A DNA stretch of 46,395 nt from a virus. The position numbers and the translations under genes are program-made. Below the pieces are notes generated by a model that saw only the letters and a list, made by a program, of their open reading frames with translations, was not told the origin of the DNA and searched no databases. Numbering within the stretch: position 1 is the stretch's first letter; the number at the start of each line of letters is the position of its first letter. The stretch is taken from positions 1 to 46,395 of the IMG/VR virus record IMGVR_UViG_3300031841_003377, one strand, 5' to 3'. Positions 31,501 through 40,285 of the stretch are shown one piece after another.

Positions 31501-34500
31501 TCTCATATATTCACGGACAAATCCTTCTCTGCCATCTGGGCCTTGGTCTGTTGACTTAGCTACAAGTATTTCTCCATTAACAAACCCGCCGGCGTTATCT
31601 ACTGTCAATGACTGGCTAGCAATCATGCAATGCACGTCACGTATATAAACGGGGTCGGATGTATTTGTCGTTAATCTAAAACGAACTTGATTATACGTCG
31701 AAGGCGACGATGGTATATCAAATATAGCTGTATGAAATTGTGTTCCAGCAGATGTATATGATATCGTTCTTTGGCTGGCATTGACGGTGCCAGGGCCAGT
31801 ATATATAGGTAATACACGATTGATGCTAGCATCAGTGGCAAGGGCTAATCTATATGTTTGAGTTGTAGTAGCAGATCCAGATGAGTACCATGTCAATCGT
31901 AAAGTTTCGCCTTTCAATGAACCAGAATTAAAATCAAATGCCATATCGATTTGAGACGGGTCTTCAATTTTAAAGAAAATGTCGCTATCTAATACATTGT
32001 CAGCAGATATAGTAGTATCTGTACTAAGAACTATAGAAGCCTTATCATCGATTAGCGACGAAACTGGTGGTAAGTTAACAAATTGTATACTACGTGTCGC
32101 CGGTAGTGTTTCGCCACTATAATTTACATCTTCTTCGTACACAGATTTTACAATCGGGTAGTCTTTAAATCGTTCTTCCGGCTTATCAAGTTTAGCTGCA
32201 TTAGCAACCATTACTTGTCCGCCTACTACTGATACAGTATCTTTTTCAAATACTGCAGTAGATAATGTACCTCTAATAACAGCATTTTCAAATTCTGCTC
32301 TTCCGTCAGAACGTATTTGCCATCCAGTCGCATTTGCAGTCAACCCAGATATAAACGGATCGGTTTCAATAGTACCGTTTGAATTGATAACAATGCCTGG
32401 ATTAGCTTGGCTATTAACACCATTGTTAGAAATAATTTTATTTGTATCAAACTTCCATCCGGCGATTCTATTTGAACTGCCTAGCTCAAATATAGTTGCA
32501 CCTGCTTGTTTTGATACAATGCCGAAATTGTCCGAGGCTCTATACTTCATTTCGACAAAATCAGTATCAACATTATCAAATACTTTAAGGCCGGCGCTCG
32601 AACTCAAATGTACATTTGTATTTGCTAACGCCTCTTCGCCAATAGTCCAGCCTGCAATCGATGATACCCCAAATGGATCGAATGTTACTTTATAATTTTG
32701 ATCAGAGCTATTGCCGGCAAATTTTGCTAAACCAGAACTACTTATAAATGCTAAGTTTGCATTAGTAGGTTTAGGATTTGTGCCTCCATCGCTAGATCCT
32801 GCAGGAACAAAAATATCATTTGCTTCTAACGTAGCATTAATTATAGCGTTAGCTCCAATAATTAATCCTCCCGCGCCGTCATTAGCATCTGGATCTAAAT
32901 GAAATATAGACGATGATATTTCGATGTTTTGATTCGCGCCGCTTATAAATTGTGAATCGGTATTACCGATAAAAAACTGTTTAGCTTTTATATCTAGAAT
33001 AGAATCTCGGCCGGCCTGTGCCGTTTGGAAGATTAAATGGGCATCATCGGTATCATCAACTAATTCTAAACCAACGCCGTCATATGGTTGACCAGTAAAG
33101 TAATTGTTTTCACCAGGTAGTACCGAACCACTATATATCATAAATCCGCCAGCGGCGTCTTCACGTTCTGGTACTTTTGATGCCGAATATCCTCTAAAGC
33201 TAATGGCGCGCATGTACGCCGAATTTTCTCCGGCTAATTCAATACCTGCACCGACGGCATTACCGATAGTAACTGAACCGGTTATTAAATTATTCGTACC
33301 GTTTATATATTGATTTTCGCCAGTAAATATAGCACCGTATGCTACAGGTGATAAGTCAGCTAAATTACCACGATAATCAAATAATTGAAATTTGAATGTT
33401 AGAGGCGTATTAAGATGTGTCGACGGAATACGTTTTCCTACGCGTACAAAATTAGGAGAAAATCCAGTTTCAACATGAGAAACTAATTCTAACTGCCCTA
33501 TAGTCCATTCGCCGGATCTAATTACAAAATTTATATTAGCTTTTTCAATCGTAGCATCGGGCCTAAATCTAAATTCAAAAATAGTATTATTATCAACAAC
33601 GGCCGGCATCAATACAGTACCAATACGCGTTCCTAAATAATTGTTATCAGCATATATATTCGTATCAAAATTTGTATCTATCGGTGGGCCGTCGTTAGAG
33701 GGCATTGTTCTACGTACACCTGATACCGGCTCTGTCAATGTATTAGTAAATTCTGGATGTAACGTTGCACTTCCTAATGTAATAATATCCGTTACACCGG
33801 TACTCGTAATATTAGAACCAGATACATAAATATCTAGTCTAGGATGTTGAATTCGTATATCTTCCGACGCATCAACCCCTGTTACGGATCCACTATGTAT
33901 ACCTACACGTCCACGAATCTTATATTCCGTATCTTTAAATAGTTTCGGACGATACGTTTTAGCAATCGAAAATACAGATGAATGGCCTTGTTCGTAACTG
34001 AATTGTCCTTCGTATGAATCATTATCATCTGCGTCAATTTGACGTTGTATACGAGCGCCGCCGATAATAACGGTGTCATCATATGATGCTGTTACTCGTT
34101 GTCGATTGGTAGCAGACGCGTCATTATCTTTACCTATATATTCGAATCTCCAGTATTTGTATATTTCTTCTAAATCTTCGAATTGTCCATAGTTTTCATA
34201 TTGCGTACCTACAAGTATATTTGTTTCGAATGAGCCAGTATCAATTAATACTTGCTGCTCTTCTAATATAGTGTCGCCCATATCAACAAAATCACCAAAC
34301 ATGCCAGATGGCTTGTACAATGTTTTAACTTTAAATACATCGCCAGTTTCTGGTTCTATATCCGATAGAATGATATCAGCAAATGATTGAAAATTTTCTG
34401 TTTGTACGACTTCATCAGGCGCTACAAAACTTGAAGTAAAATTATATGTAAGTTCTACTTTCTTTTTTGTTATTGTAGCTTCGCCGGCTGTACCGCTAAA

Positions 34501-35655
34501 CACATCGAATGAAAATGCTATAGCGCCAAATGTATTATATGAATCATTATCAAAACCAGCATATTGAGCAATACGTGCTTTTGTACCACTAATAACATCA
34601 ACAATTGCAAACTTATATGTACCGAATATCGGCCTAGTACCAGATGCATTAAACTGATCTTCTGGATAAAAGGCTGTAGGCTTGTTTTTACCTTGAGGTA
34701 GATAATATTCGATGCCGTCTACAGTTATTCCCTTAACATTAAACGCACCTTCAATATTTACACGCGGATTGACTATGGTCACTACGCCCCCAATCATTCC
34801 GGCAGTAAATCTAAAGTCGTTCGCAGAATTGACCTCTATAATATTATTACCTGACAAAGTGTATAGAGGCGGTGCATCAGTTGTTTCATTCCCAGTAGCT
34901 GTTAATGAATCGTCTGTCTCGGTTATGTCATAAAACTGATCGCCGGCAATAGGTGCTGGTGAGCGTGCAGAATTGCCACCTGCTAAGCTAACCGGATCAA
35001 AGGTTGGAGCAGCCGGAAATGTAATAGGATTTTCTAAAATTTGTGCGCCAAATGAATCTACACTTCCTCCGGTAAATGAGCTCGAAACTCTTGTAAGTAC
35101 ACCATCAATAGTAACGGGTTGAAAGTATGGTTGAACAACTTCTGAAAGTGTTATCTTCGGTGTTTTCGTAATAATAATTTCTGTATCATTACGAGCCGAT
35201 GGCGCAACTCCGACACTAGTAGACCATAATACGTTAGGATATTCAAAATAATCATTATCTTGAAAATCTCTACTAAATGGAATAGGCTGACCGGTCGCTG
35301 GGTTGAATGATGCTCTAGATGCTAGATAAATTGTACATGGCCCAGGGGCTGTATCAGGATTTATATAAACTGCGGTTACACGTGTTCCATCCTTTTCGAT
35401 ATATCGAAGTGGTTTGTAAAAAATCGGATTACCGGTAGAATCTAATATTTCTACATATATAGGACTTTTCGAAACAAGATTACTAGGATGGGCTTTAATC
35501 TTAAAAAGATTCTTGCCGGCAGTAAATACGGTAGGCATTTCGACAATGCCAAAGAAGTCACGTGATGTACGATCTGTATCTCGAATATCGTACTGTCTAT
35601 CTTTTAGACCTATATACTCTACCTTTGTCGGTAACCTTCCTTCATATCTCGGCAT
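28507..35655 (-). CDS. Giant tail/baseplate protein with LamG-like domain
   Basis: 2382 residues, the largest gene here. The first 150 residues (MPRYEGRLPTKVEYIGLKDR) look like an attachment domain. A long beta-rich body follows. Around residues 1000-1115 and again 1950-2010 there are IAGW/IGGW phrases (SIAGWTIG, RIAGWKFD, SIGGWSIA, TIGGWNIE), a pattern common in tail-tip and host-contact proteins. At about 1648-1878 lies a LamG/concanavalin-type domain (LKAHYPLDGF ... ISDIKIWDVALTPDNIEAVY), likely glycan-binding. The C-terminal 250 residues form another domain. It opens with AAAGGG and a late-type element 14 nt upstream. It is probably a long side fibre or baseplate-attached adhesin; exact T4 equivalence cannot be stated. 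Confidence 0.8.
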   Translation of the reverse strand: MPRYEGRLPTKVEYIGLKDRQYDIRDTDRTSRDFFGIVEMPTVFTAGKNLFKIKAHPSNLVSKSPIYVEILDSTGNPIFYKPLRYIEKDGTRVTAVYINPDTAPGPCTIYLASRASFNPATGQPIPFSRDFQDNDYFEYPNVLWSTSVGVAPSARNDTEIIITKTPKITLSEVVQPYFQPVTIDGVLTRVSSSFTGGSVDSFGAQILENPITFPAAPTFDPVSLAGGNSARSPAPIAGDQFYDITETDDSLTATGNETTDAPPLYTLSGNNIIEVNSANDFRFTAGMIGGVVTIVNPRVNIEGAFNVKGITVDGIEYYLPQGKNKPTAFYPEDQFNASGTRPIFGTYKFAIVDVISGTKARIAQYAGFDNDSYNTFGAIAFSFDVFSGTAGEATITKKKVELTYNFTSSFVAPDEVVQTENFQSFADIILSDIEPETGDVFKVKTLYKPSGMFGDFVDMGDTILEEQQVLIDTGSFETNILVGTQYENYGQFEDLEEIYKYWRFEYIGKDNDASATNRQRVTASYDDTVIIGGARIQRQIDADDNDSYEGQFSYEQGHSSVFSIAKTYRPKLFKDTEYKIRGRVGIHSGSVTGVDASEDIRIQHPRLDIYVSGSNITSTGVTDIITLGSATLHPEFTNTLTEPVSGVRRTMPSNDGPPIDTNFDTNIYADNNYLGTRIGTVLMPAVVDNNTIFEFRFRPDATIEKANINFVIRSGEWTIGQLELVSHVETGFSPNFVRVGKRIPSTHLNTPLTFKFQLFDYRGNLADLSPVAYGAIFTGENQYINGTNNLITGSVTIGNAVGAGIELAGENSAYMRAISFRGYSASKVPEREDAAGGFMIYSGSVLPGENNYFTGQPYDGVGLELVDDTDDAHLIFQTAQAGRDSILDIKAKQFFIGNTDSQFISGANQNIEISSSIFHLDPDANDGAGGLIIGANAIINATLEANDIFVPAGSSDGGTNPKPTNANLAFISSSGLAKFAGNSSDQNYKVTFDPFGVSSIAGWTIGEEALANTNVHLSSSAGLKVFDNVDTDFVEMKYRASDNFGIVSKQAGATIFELGSSNRIAGWKFDTNKIISNNGVNSQANPGIVINSNGTIETDPFISGLTANATGWQIRSDGRAEFENAVIRGTLSTAVFEKDTVSVVGGQVMVANAAKLDKPEERFKDYPIVKSVYEEDVNYSGETLPATRSIQFVNLPPVSSLIDDKASIVLSTDTTISADNVLDSDIFFKIEDPSQIDMAFDFNSGSLKGETLRLTWYSSGSATTTQTYRLALATDASINRVLPIYTGPGTVNASQRTISYTSAGTQFHTAIFDIPSSPSTYNQVRFRLTTNTSDPVYIRDVHCMIASQSLTVDNAGGFVNGEILVAKSTDQGPDGREGFVREYMRVIDTDLGSSETPASGTFDFSSHTIDANTNLIVTASKFYTFTGTTTNQADVIANNQYYFTVGGSKAESISNIKSKINAEVQDMFVNTTGSAPGIVNQLYMQAVGQGTDGNSYGMQTGSTLLTLGGAIDRVKPTLTVERNLDARVEGNERGFFIAKMKDGQSMASQGSDGTGYILLNAQPTDTNTPYIDIVERSGTGLGSQQHTGDDADSVFGTVNTIVRVGDLSGITDNNFSDGVTGYGIYTTNGYFKGKIEVSSFPEQPNSANLKAHYPLDGFQKIDNGGYVAPDLINGAHASGSATEPTTIVSGSDAGPRGKALYVNNSSLNALKARSISGSLTSGADLAATFWAKLDNSTNAGGSIVTIGSDASNSTFLSVNFFAESGGNDLRITHQRSGGTGQSVTDYEIAGFNRYEWNFYTLILEHGSTPKLYVNAKQLSSNGEQSIETIDNTDLDTVEFLTIGGNPDGGSVFFDGQISDIKIWDVALTPDNIEAVYVGPDAQLRSTTIEGDRITTGKIRSNNWGASQGSKFDLDNGTLVIGGSDSPKLQFDEAGNLSITGVITATAGGSIGGWSIANTYLQGGSGTDTIRLQPSVGISMGASAFADAPFSVTKAGVLKAESGTIGGWNIETTDLRSTTTLPGSSNPTMFLRPTKLSNANRMLIGAGPRNDSFGEDDEGRVFNVTDTGAVTSSALLVQDLEGNKIVDTTNLRLDSGNSFRGQTIYGSVWNGVFPNSSDSGQSGVGDIPVPSITNDNYRDDTTYTSCFQKMATMPLGSSIVHPENSTTLFNAFIPGSDEYIVLIYYAALKDSTTAITLKWEFQSVANNELEHFDAEDIARFYDNGDFDAGLAQTGIFMPRLSVGQFAQDSLDVAGASFDANLGANPPRYPVHAPGIMVLDIDGARSIFEGDEMDFSDNFVNISCKARRDDIGDSLGTTGNPSSTPKPIILANMSLLTCGETQLQKIINTFDSSAIVTYYTGSTIPNIRNEFGIMSNGSGESGLP

Positions 35656-35669
35656 TCATTACCCTTTGT

Positions 35670-35678
35670 TATAAATAT
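35670..35678 (-). promoter_or_regulatory. ATATTTATA late-type element before the giant tail gene
   Basis: Exact nonamer followed by ACAAAGGG, overlapping the TGA stop of the recombination gene, 14 nt before the ATG at 35655. It marks the switch from DNA metabolism back to structural genes. Confidence 0.6.
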
Positions 35679-38600
35679 CAAGAGTAGTTTATTTTAGAAT
35701 ATCCGTTAGTCTTTTTGATCTCAATTAATTTATCTACAACATCGCGCATCGCATCTATATGAGAAATGCACAACATGAATTCAAACTGAGATTTAAGATA
35801 ATCAAATAACATGTACATGCTATTCAAGTTATCGGAATCTAAAACGCCAAATCCTTCATCAATTGCTAAGAAGTTCGGACGTGGTAAGCTCGTAACATTA
35901 ATTAGCGATGTTCTAATAGCTAATGATGAAATAAATTTCTCCATACCAGACGTTAATTCCAATGGCCAATAATTATCTTCGTCATATACAATATAACCAT
36001 TAATGTTCTTACCATCAGTTTCTAACAGTACTGTAAAGTCTACTATCTGTGTAAGTATGTTATTAATTTCTGCTTCGATTTGCGGCAATGCTTTTGATAT
36101 CAATTGATATGGCACACCATCACGTTTTACAGCTTTAAGATAATATTCATATCCTTTGTACTGTATTTCTAATTCACGCAATCTTTCAATAGCAGCTAAC
36201 GCCTCTTCTTTTTCTCGCTTTGCAATTTGTAACTTGCCAGAGAAGTGCATAATATTATCATCTAATGAACGAATCTCATCATTAAGACCAGTAATCTCAT
36301 CACGTACTTCAGTTATTTCTTTGTTCTTAGTTTTATTAAACTTAATATCATCTTCATGTTGTATAGCAGCATCTACAAGTTGCATTTGTTGACTAATACC
36401 AGCATCTATTTTCGGAAGTTGATTTTCTCGTATATTTTCTACAAGTTGTTTTTGAGTAAGAACATTTCGTTGCATACTGATATAATCATTTTTACATTGA
36501 TTATATTCTGCTAATTTTTTTGCAGCCGTCGAATTATTAATCGCCGATTCGATATCACTTAGTCTATTTTTAGCTAAAGATAATTCTTCTTTTAATATCG
36601 GTAATTGATTAGTAACGCGCTGAGTATCTTGTAACCATGGATTTGCCATACAATATTCGCAATCTGGGTTCCATCGATGTTTTTCTAATTTAGATAACAT
36701 CTTTTCAGCATGATCTATATCACGTTGTTTAGCGTTTATATTAGATTGTACTTTACCTGCTTCAATCTTAAACTCATTTACACGAGTAACTTCATTTTCT
36801 AGCTTGGTCACATTATATTGTTGTAGCCGATCATGTAAATCCGATTCACGCTGTGTTGCCCCGTCTAACGCATCTCGTTCGTCATTTAATGATAATTGTA
36901 TTTCGTCACGCTTTGCTTCTAACAAATTTAGACGATCCATCAATACATGTTTATCTTCATGTACATCAATTTGACGCAGTTCTTTTGTCAATTCTACAAT
37001 AATGTCATTTAGTCCATCTCGAATCGATTCGTGTTCTCGCTTTTCGTTTAACATACGTTCCAACGGAGCTTTTGATTGAGTTATAACGCGTTCGGCTTCT
37101 GCTAATGTTTCACTATGATCAGTACGTTTATATTCTCTAATCAATGCAGACGTATCGCGTATATCCTCGTTAGCAATCTGATATTGACGTTCGAATATAT
37201 CAATATCCAAGAACTGAGATAACAATTCTTTACGTTCGCGTTGTGACTTATCAATAAATCCGGTATTGTTATTTTGTAATGATAATGCAGTCAAAACAAA
37301 ATCATCATAACTGCCTAGATACTGTCGTATAATTTTATTCGTACCGTCACGTTGTTCGCCGTTAAGCATAGTAACATTGCCATTGGCATCTTCATGCCAG
37401 AAATTTACATCAACCTTTACATGGCCTTTATTGTTCTTACGACCTACACGTTCAATGAAATAATTCTTACCATCTAAATCAAAATGAAACTTACATATGA
37501 ATGATGATTTCTTATTATTGAGTACATTAACAGCTTTATGTGCACGACTACATTTATCAAAACAACAGAATGATAATGCATCTAACAATGTCGACTTACC
37601 ACTAGCATTTGGAGCAAAGAGACCATATGTGCCAGATACATTTGAGAAGTCTACAGTATTACCTTCGCCGTATGAGAACATGTTACTAAACTCAAAATAT
37701 TTAGGAGTCCAAATGACATTTCTTGTTAGTTCTGAATCAGGTAACTTTGAATGAACTGTACGATTGATATGTCGTACGCAGTCTAACATTTCTTCATCTA
37801 ATGCATGTTCATCAGATAAATATTCTGTTATTGCATTGTTCTGCCACTCTACTTCTCTAACGTCGCCAAATGATATTTTTTGATGCTGTATATTCGTGTT
37901 AAGTGCATTTAGCTTCTGAATAGAAATTTCTTGCACTTTATACTGTTGTTTTATCTTCGAAACAATTTCTTTGATATCAGCCGTGCTAGTATCTTTGATC
38001 TTAAGACGTAATCTTGGCTTTGGCGGAACCTTATCCGATGGATTGATTATTACGCCATTATCAACTTCAAACGTATAATATCCAAAATCATTTTCTATTT
38101 CAACAAATTCACAACTCTTAGATTCGATATCCCAGACCATGATACCATGGCCCAATGCTTCGCCGTGATTTTGTTGTACCAATGATCCGGCATATGCAAT
38201 TGTCTTATTCTCGTTTAAGAACTGAGGCTTATGAATATCACCGAGTAGAACGAGATCGTGTCCTGCAAACAATTCTGTAGTGACATGAGTGTTGCTGAGT
38301 GTAAATCCGGCATCCGTCGAAGCCATATTAACAGCGCCATGATGTAATGCAATCTTATAATCGCCTTCGAAATCAGATGCTTTAATGAAATCTACAGGCT
38401 TATCAAACACGGACATTACGTTAAAGTGTATGCCCGATATCAAATATATATCTGTGTCTTTGAGATAATGTAGATTTGGGTGATTCAAGGCTTTAACGAT
38501 TGGAGACAGGGCATCTAAACGACTAGAGTTATTTAGATTACAATCATGATTGCCTGTAATTAATAATACTGGTGCAATATCTGCTAATCGTTTAAAGAAT

Positions 38601-38824
38601 GTCGATACCTGATATACTAGTTCAGGTGACATGTCTGTCTTAGCATGTACGATATCTCCTGCTAGATAAATAACAGAATTAGGAGTATGAGTCTTACGAA
38701 TGTAAGTATACAATTTTTTGAATACTTGTTCATACTCTTTATGACGTTTGACATTACGTACATGCACATCTGCGATGTGATATATCTTATCAATACGATC
38801 TAAGCCAATGTTTATAGTGCGCAT
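35678..38824 (-). CDS. gp47/gp46: Mre11-Rad50-type fusion (gp47 + gp46 in one chain)
   Basis: 1048 residues in a single open frame. Residues 1-345 are a metallophosphatase like T4 gp47: DVH at 19-21, GD at 56-57, GNHD at 91-94, later LHHG and LLGDIHKPQ. From about 375 the protein is an SMC-type ATPase like gp46: Walker A APNASGKST near 405, a long coiled coil, a zinc-hook CEYC near 720, a signature-like LTSGMEKF near 960, and Walker B FLAIDEGFGVLD near 990. In T4 these are two adjacent genes encoding the subunits of the exonuclease that resects DNA for recombination-dependent replication. Here the two activities are covalently joined. The gene overlaps the primase end by 13 nt. Confidence 0.93.
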   Translation of the reverse strand: MRTINIGLDRIDKIYHIADVHVRNVKRHKEYEQVFKKLYTYIRKTHTPNSVIYLAGDIVHAKTDMSPELVYQVSTFFKRLADIAPVLLITGNHDCNLNNSSRLDALSPIVKALNHPNLHYLKDTDIYLISGIHFNVMSVFDKPVDFIKASDFEGDYKIALHHGAVNMASTDAGFTLSNTHVTTELFAGHDLVLLGDIHKPQFLNENKTIAYAGSLVQQNHGEALGHGIMVWDIESKSCEFVEIENDFGYYTFEVDNGVIINPSDKVPPKPRLRLKIKDTSTADIKEIVSKIKQQYKVQEISIQKLNALNTNIQHQKISFGDVREVEWQNNAITEYLSDEHALDEEMLDCVRHINRTVHSKLPDSELTRNVIWTPKYFEFSNMFSYGEGNTVDFSNVSGTYGLFAPNASGKSTLLDALSFCCFDKCSRAHKAVNVLNNKKSSFICKFHFDLDGKNYFIERVGRKNNKGHVKVDVNFWHEDANGNVTMLNGEQRDGTNKIIRQYLGSYDDFVLTALSLQNNNTGFIDKSQRERKELLSQFLDIDIFERQYQIANEDIRDTSALIREYKRTDHSETLAEAERVITQSKAPLERMLNEKREHESIRDGLNDIIVELTKELRQIDVHEDKHVLMDRLNLLEAKRDEIQLSLNDERDALDGATQRESDLHDRLQQYNVTKLENEVTRVNEFKIEAGKVQSNINAKQRDIDHAEKMLSKLEKHRWNPDCEYCMANPWLQDTQRVTNQLPILKEELSLAKNRLSDIESAINNSTAAKKLAEYNQCKNDYISMQRNVLTQKQLVENIRENQLPKIDAGISQQMQLVDAAIQHEDDIKFNKTKNKEITEVRDEITGLNDEIRSLDDNIMHFSGKLQIAKREKEEALAAIERLRELEIQYKGYEYYLKAVKRDGVPYQLISKALPQIEAEINNILTQIVDFTVLLETDGKNINGYIVYDEDNYWPLELTSGMEKFISSLAIRTSLINVTSLPRPNFLAIDEGFGVLDSDNLNSMYMLFDYLKSQFEFMLCISHIDAMRDVVDKLIEIKKTNGYSKINYS

Positions 38825-39738
38825 AGAATCTTCTCTTGCAATAGACGATCAGGACTAAGTTGTTCCGTTTCATCTATCAATGTTCTCATTTTCTCAAATC
38901 CTAAATCACTAGGATCTTTGCTAGTCAGGTCAACAAAGTATACGTTTATACCGTTACCTATAAAATATTCTGCTACCTCCAATGCTTGTTTTCTAGCATC
39001 TTCATCTAGACAGATGTATATATCTTTCACGCCGTTCTCTACAATACGACGTTTCAATGTATTTGAAATAGTCTTACCAAATAATGGAATTGCATTACGT
39101 TTAATTGCAATTGCATCAAATGCACCCTCTACAAGTACAATTGGCATATCCCAGTTGATATGCAACTCAAACCCTACAACATCTTTCGATGTAGGCGGAT
39201 TCTTATGTTTGTACTTATCATCCTCATAATATGCTCTAGATACAAAATAGTTTAAGCTACCATTGCCGTCATAACTCGGAATAACAATCTTACCATGGTA
39301 AGGCCCTTTATCACAGTATCCAATTCTATACTTGAATATATCAGATAATGTCACGCCACGTCTAAACAAATACGCAATTGCATTTCGAAACTCTGGCGCA
39401 GCTTTGTTTAGTATCCATAATGGATTGAACCCTTCGGGCAGTTGTAGGACTTCGGTGTTAGTTGTAGTTTTTGTAGGTTTATATTCAACATCATCGAGTA
39501 ATCCTACTAACTTAGCAATCTTATCTCTCTGAACATTTAACTTGCGAAATAAGATAGGTAACTTACGTCCTCGAGCATTACATACCCAACAATGCCAATA
39601 TTGAGAAACAATGTTAACTTCGAGTTTCTTCTTATGGTGATTACAGAACGGGCAATGGAAAGCTACATCATCACTAGACGTCTGTTTGCCTTTACCTAAG
39701 ACCGATTCTAGTAATGTAACGATGGCGTAACGACTCAT
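38812..39738 (-). CDS. gp61: DNA primase, gp61-type
   Basis: 308 residues. The zinc ribbon is CPFC at 29-32 paired with CWVC at 50-53. A Toprim domain follows with the conserved PIVLVEGAFDAIAIKRN (Glu) and YICLDEDARKQA (Asp-x-Asp), then VYFVDLTSKDPSDLG. It makes RNA primers for lagging-strand synthesis with a gp41-type helicase that is not in this window. The preceding 115-nt gap is AT-rich and lacks the late-type element, so this gene and the downstream recombination gene probably use an early or middle promoter. Its end overlaps the fusion gene. Confidence 0.92.
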   Translation of the reverse strand: MSRYAIVTLLESVLGKGKQTSSDDVAFHCPFCNHHKKKLEVNIVSQYWHCWVCNARGRKLPILFRKLNVQRDKIAKLVGLLDDVEYKPTKTTTNTEVLQLPEGFNPLWILNKAAPEFRNAIAYLFRRGVTLSDIFKYRIGYCDKGPYHGKIVIPSYDGNGSLNYFVSRAYYEDDKYKHKNPPTSKDVVGFELHINWDMPIVLVEGAFDAIAIKRNAIPLFGKTISNTLKRRIVENGVKDIYICLDEDARKQALEVAEYFIGNGINVYFVDLTSKDPSDLGFEKMRTLIDETEQLSPDRLLQEKILCAL

Positions 39739-39853
39739 ATATTATATATTATTAATATTAGCATTGACATACTTTCGTAAATCAATGTTTCATTCAAATA
39801 AAATTCTCATGAAAATTAATATTCATTGAATATATTATCAAAAACTCTAAAGA
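39739..39853 (-). other. AT-rich intergenic region before the primase gene
   Basis: 115 nt with no gene. It contains a small inverted repeat (ATATTC / GAATAT at 39819-39833, loop ATT) and a very AT-rich run (39739-39760) directly before the ATG. No ATATTTATA nonamer, no convincing -35/-10 pair and no Bacteroidota-type TTTG/TAnnTTTG pair at the right spacing could be found. It is the likely place for a non-late promoter. Confidence 0.4.
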
Positions 39854-40261
39854 TCAAGTTTTGTACCAACTTTCTGGCACTTCCTTCGACGCCCACTGGA
39901 TGCCATGCTTATCACAAAAATCGGCATATGTTGTTTTAGACCCTTTTCGTATTTTGTTATTAGGCGACTGAAAAACAATTCGTATATCTAATTCAGGATG
40001 TTGTTTGCGTACTAACAAATGCTTTTTACGATCTTCTAACGTCCATCTACCTTTTGCTTCAATAAGTATACCATTCGGTAGTCTAAAATCAATTGTATAC
40101 TTATGTGTAGTCGCTGGTTTGATATATGGTATTACAGTATCTTCATATCCAAATGATACATTTGCTTCATTTAGTTTTTCGGAAACTTTTAATTCGAACC
40201 CGCTTCTATAACCTTTTTTTTGTGCGTTCCTGCGCACCTTGGATTTTGATCTCCAACCCAT
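39854..40261 (-). CDS. T7-type endonuclease I (Holliday junction resolvase)
   Basis: 135 residues aligning over nearly the full length with T7 gp3. GYRSGFELKVSEKL contains Glu23. HKYTIDFRLPNGILIEAKG holds Asp58, Glu68 and Lys70. These correspond to the catalytic Glu20, Asp55, Glu65 and Lys67 of T7 endonuclease I with a constant offset of three. DRKKHLLVRKQHPELDIRIV and TTYADFCDKHGI are almost identical to T7. It resolves branched DNA before packaging. T4-type phages normally use endonuclease VII (gp49) for this. It has its own late-type element and AAAAGGA, matching the late need for debranching. Confidence 0.95.
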   Translation of the reverse strand: MGWRSKSKVRRNAQKKGYRSGFELKVSEKLNEANVSFGYEDTVIPYIKPATTHKYTIDFRLPNGILIEAKGRWTLEDRKKHLLVRKQHPELDIRIVFQSPNNKIRKGSKTTYADFCDKHGIQWASKEVPESWYKT

Positions 40262-40276
40262 AACTTATTCCTTTTG

Positions 40277-40285
40277 TATAAATAT
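40277..40285 (-). promoter_or_regulatory. ATATTTATA late-type element before endonuclease I
   Basis: Exact nonamer followed by CAAAAGGA, overlapping the TAA stop of the upstream tail gene, 15 nt before the ATG at 40261. Confidence 0.55.
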
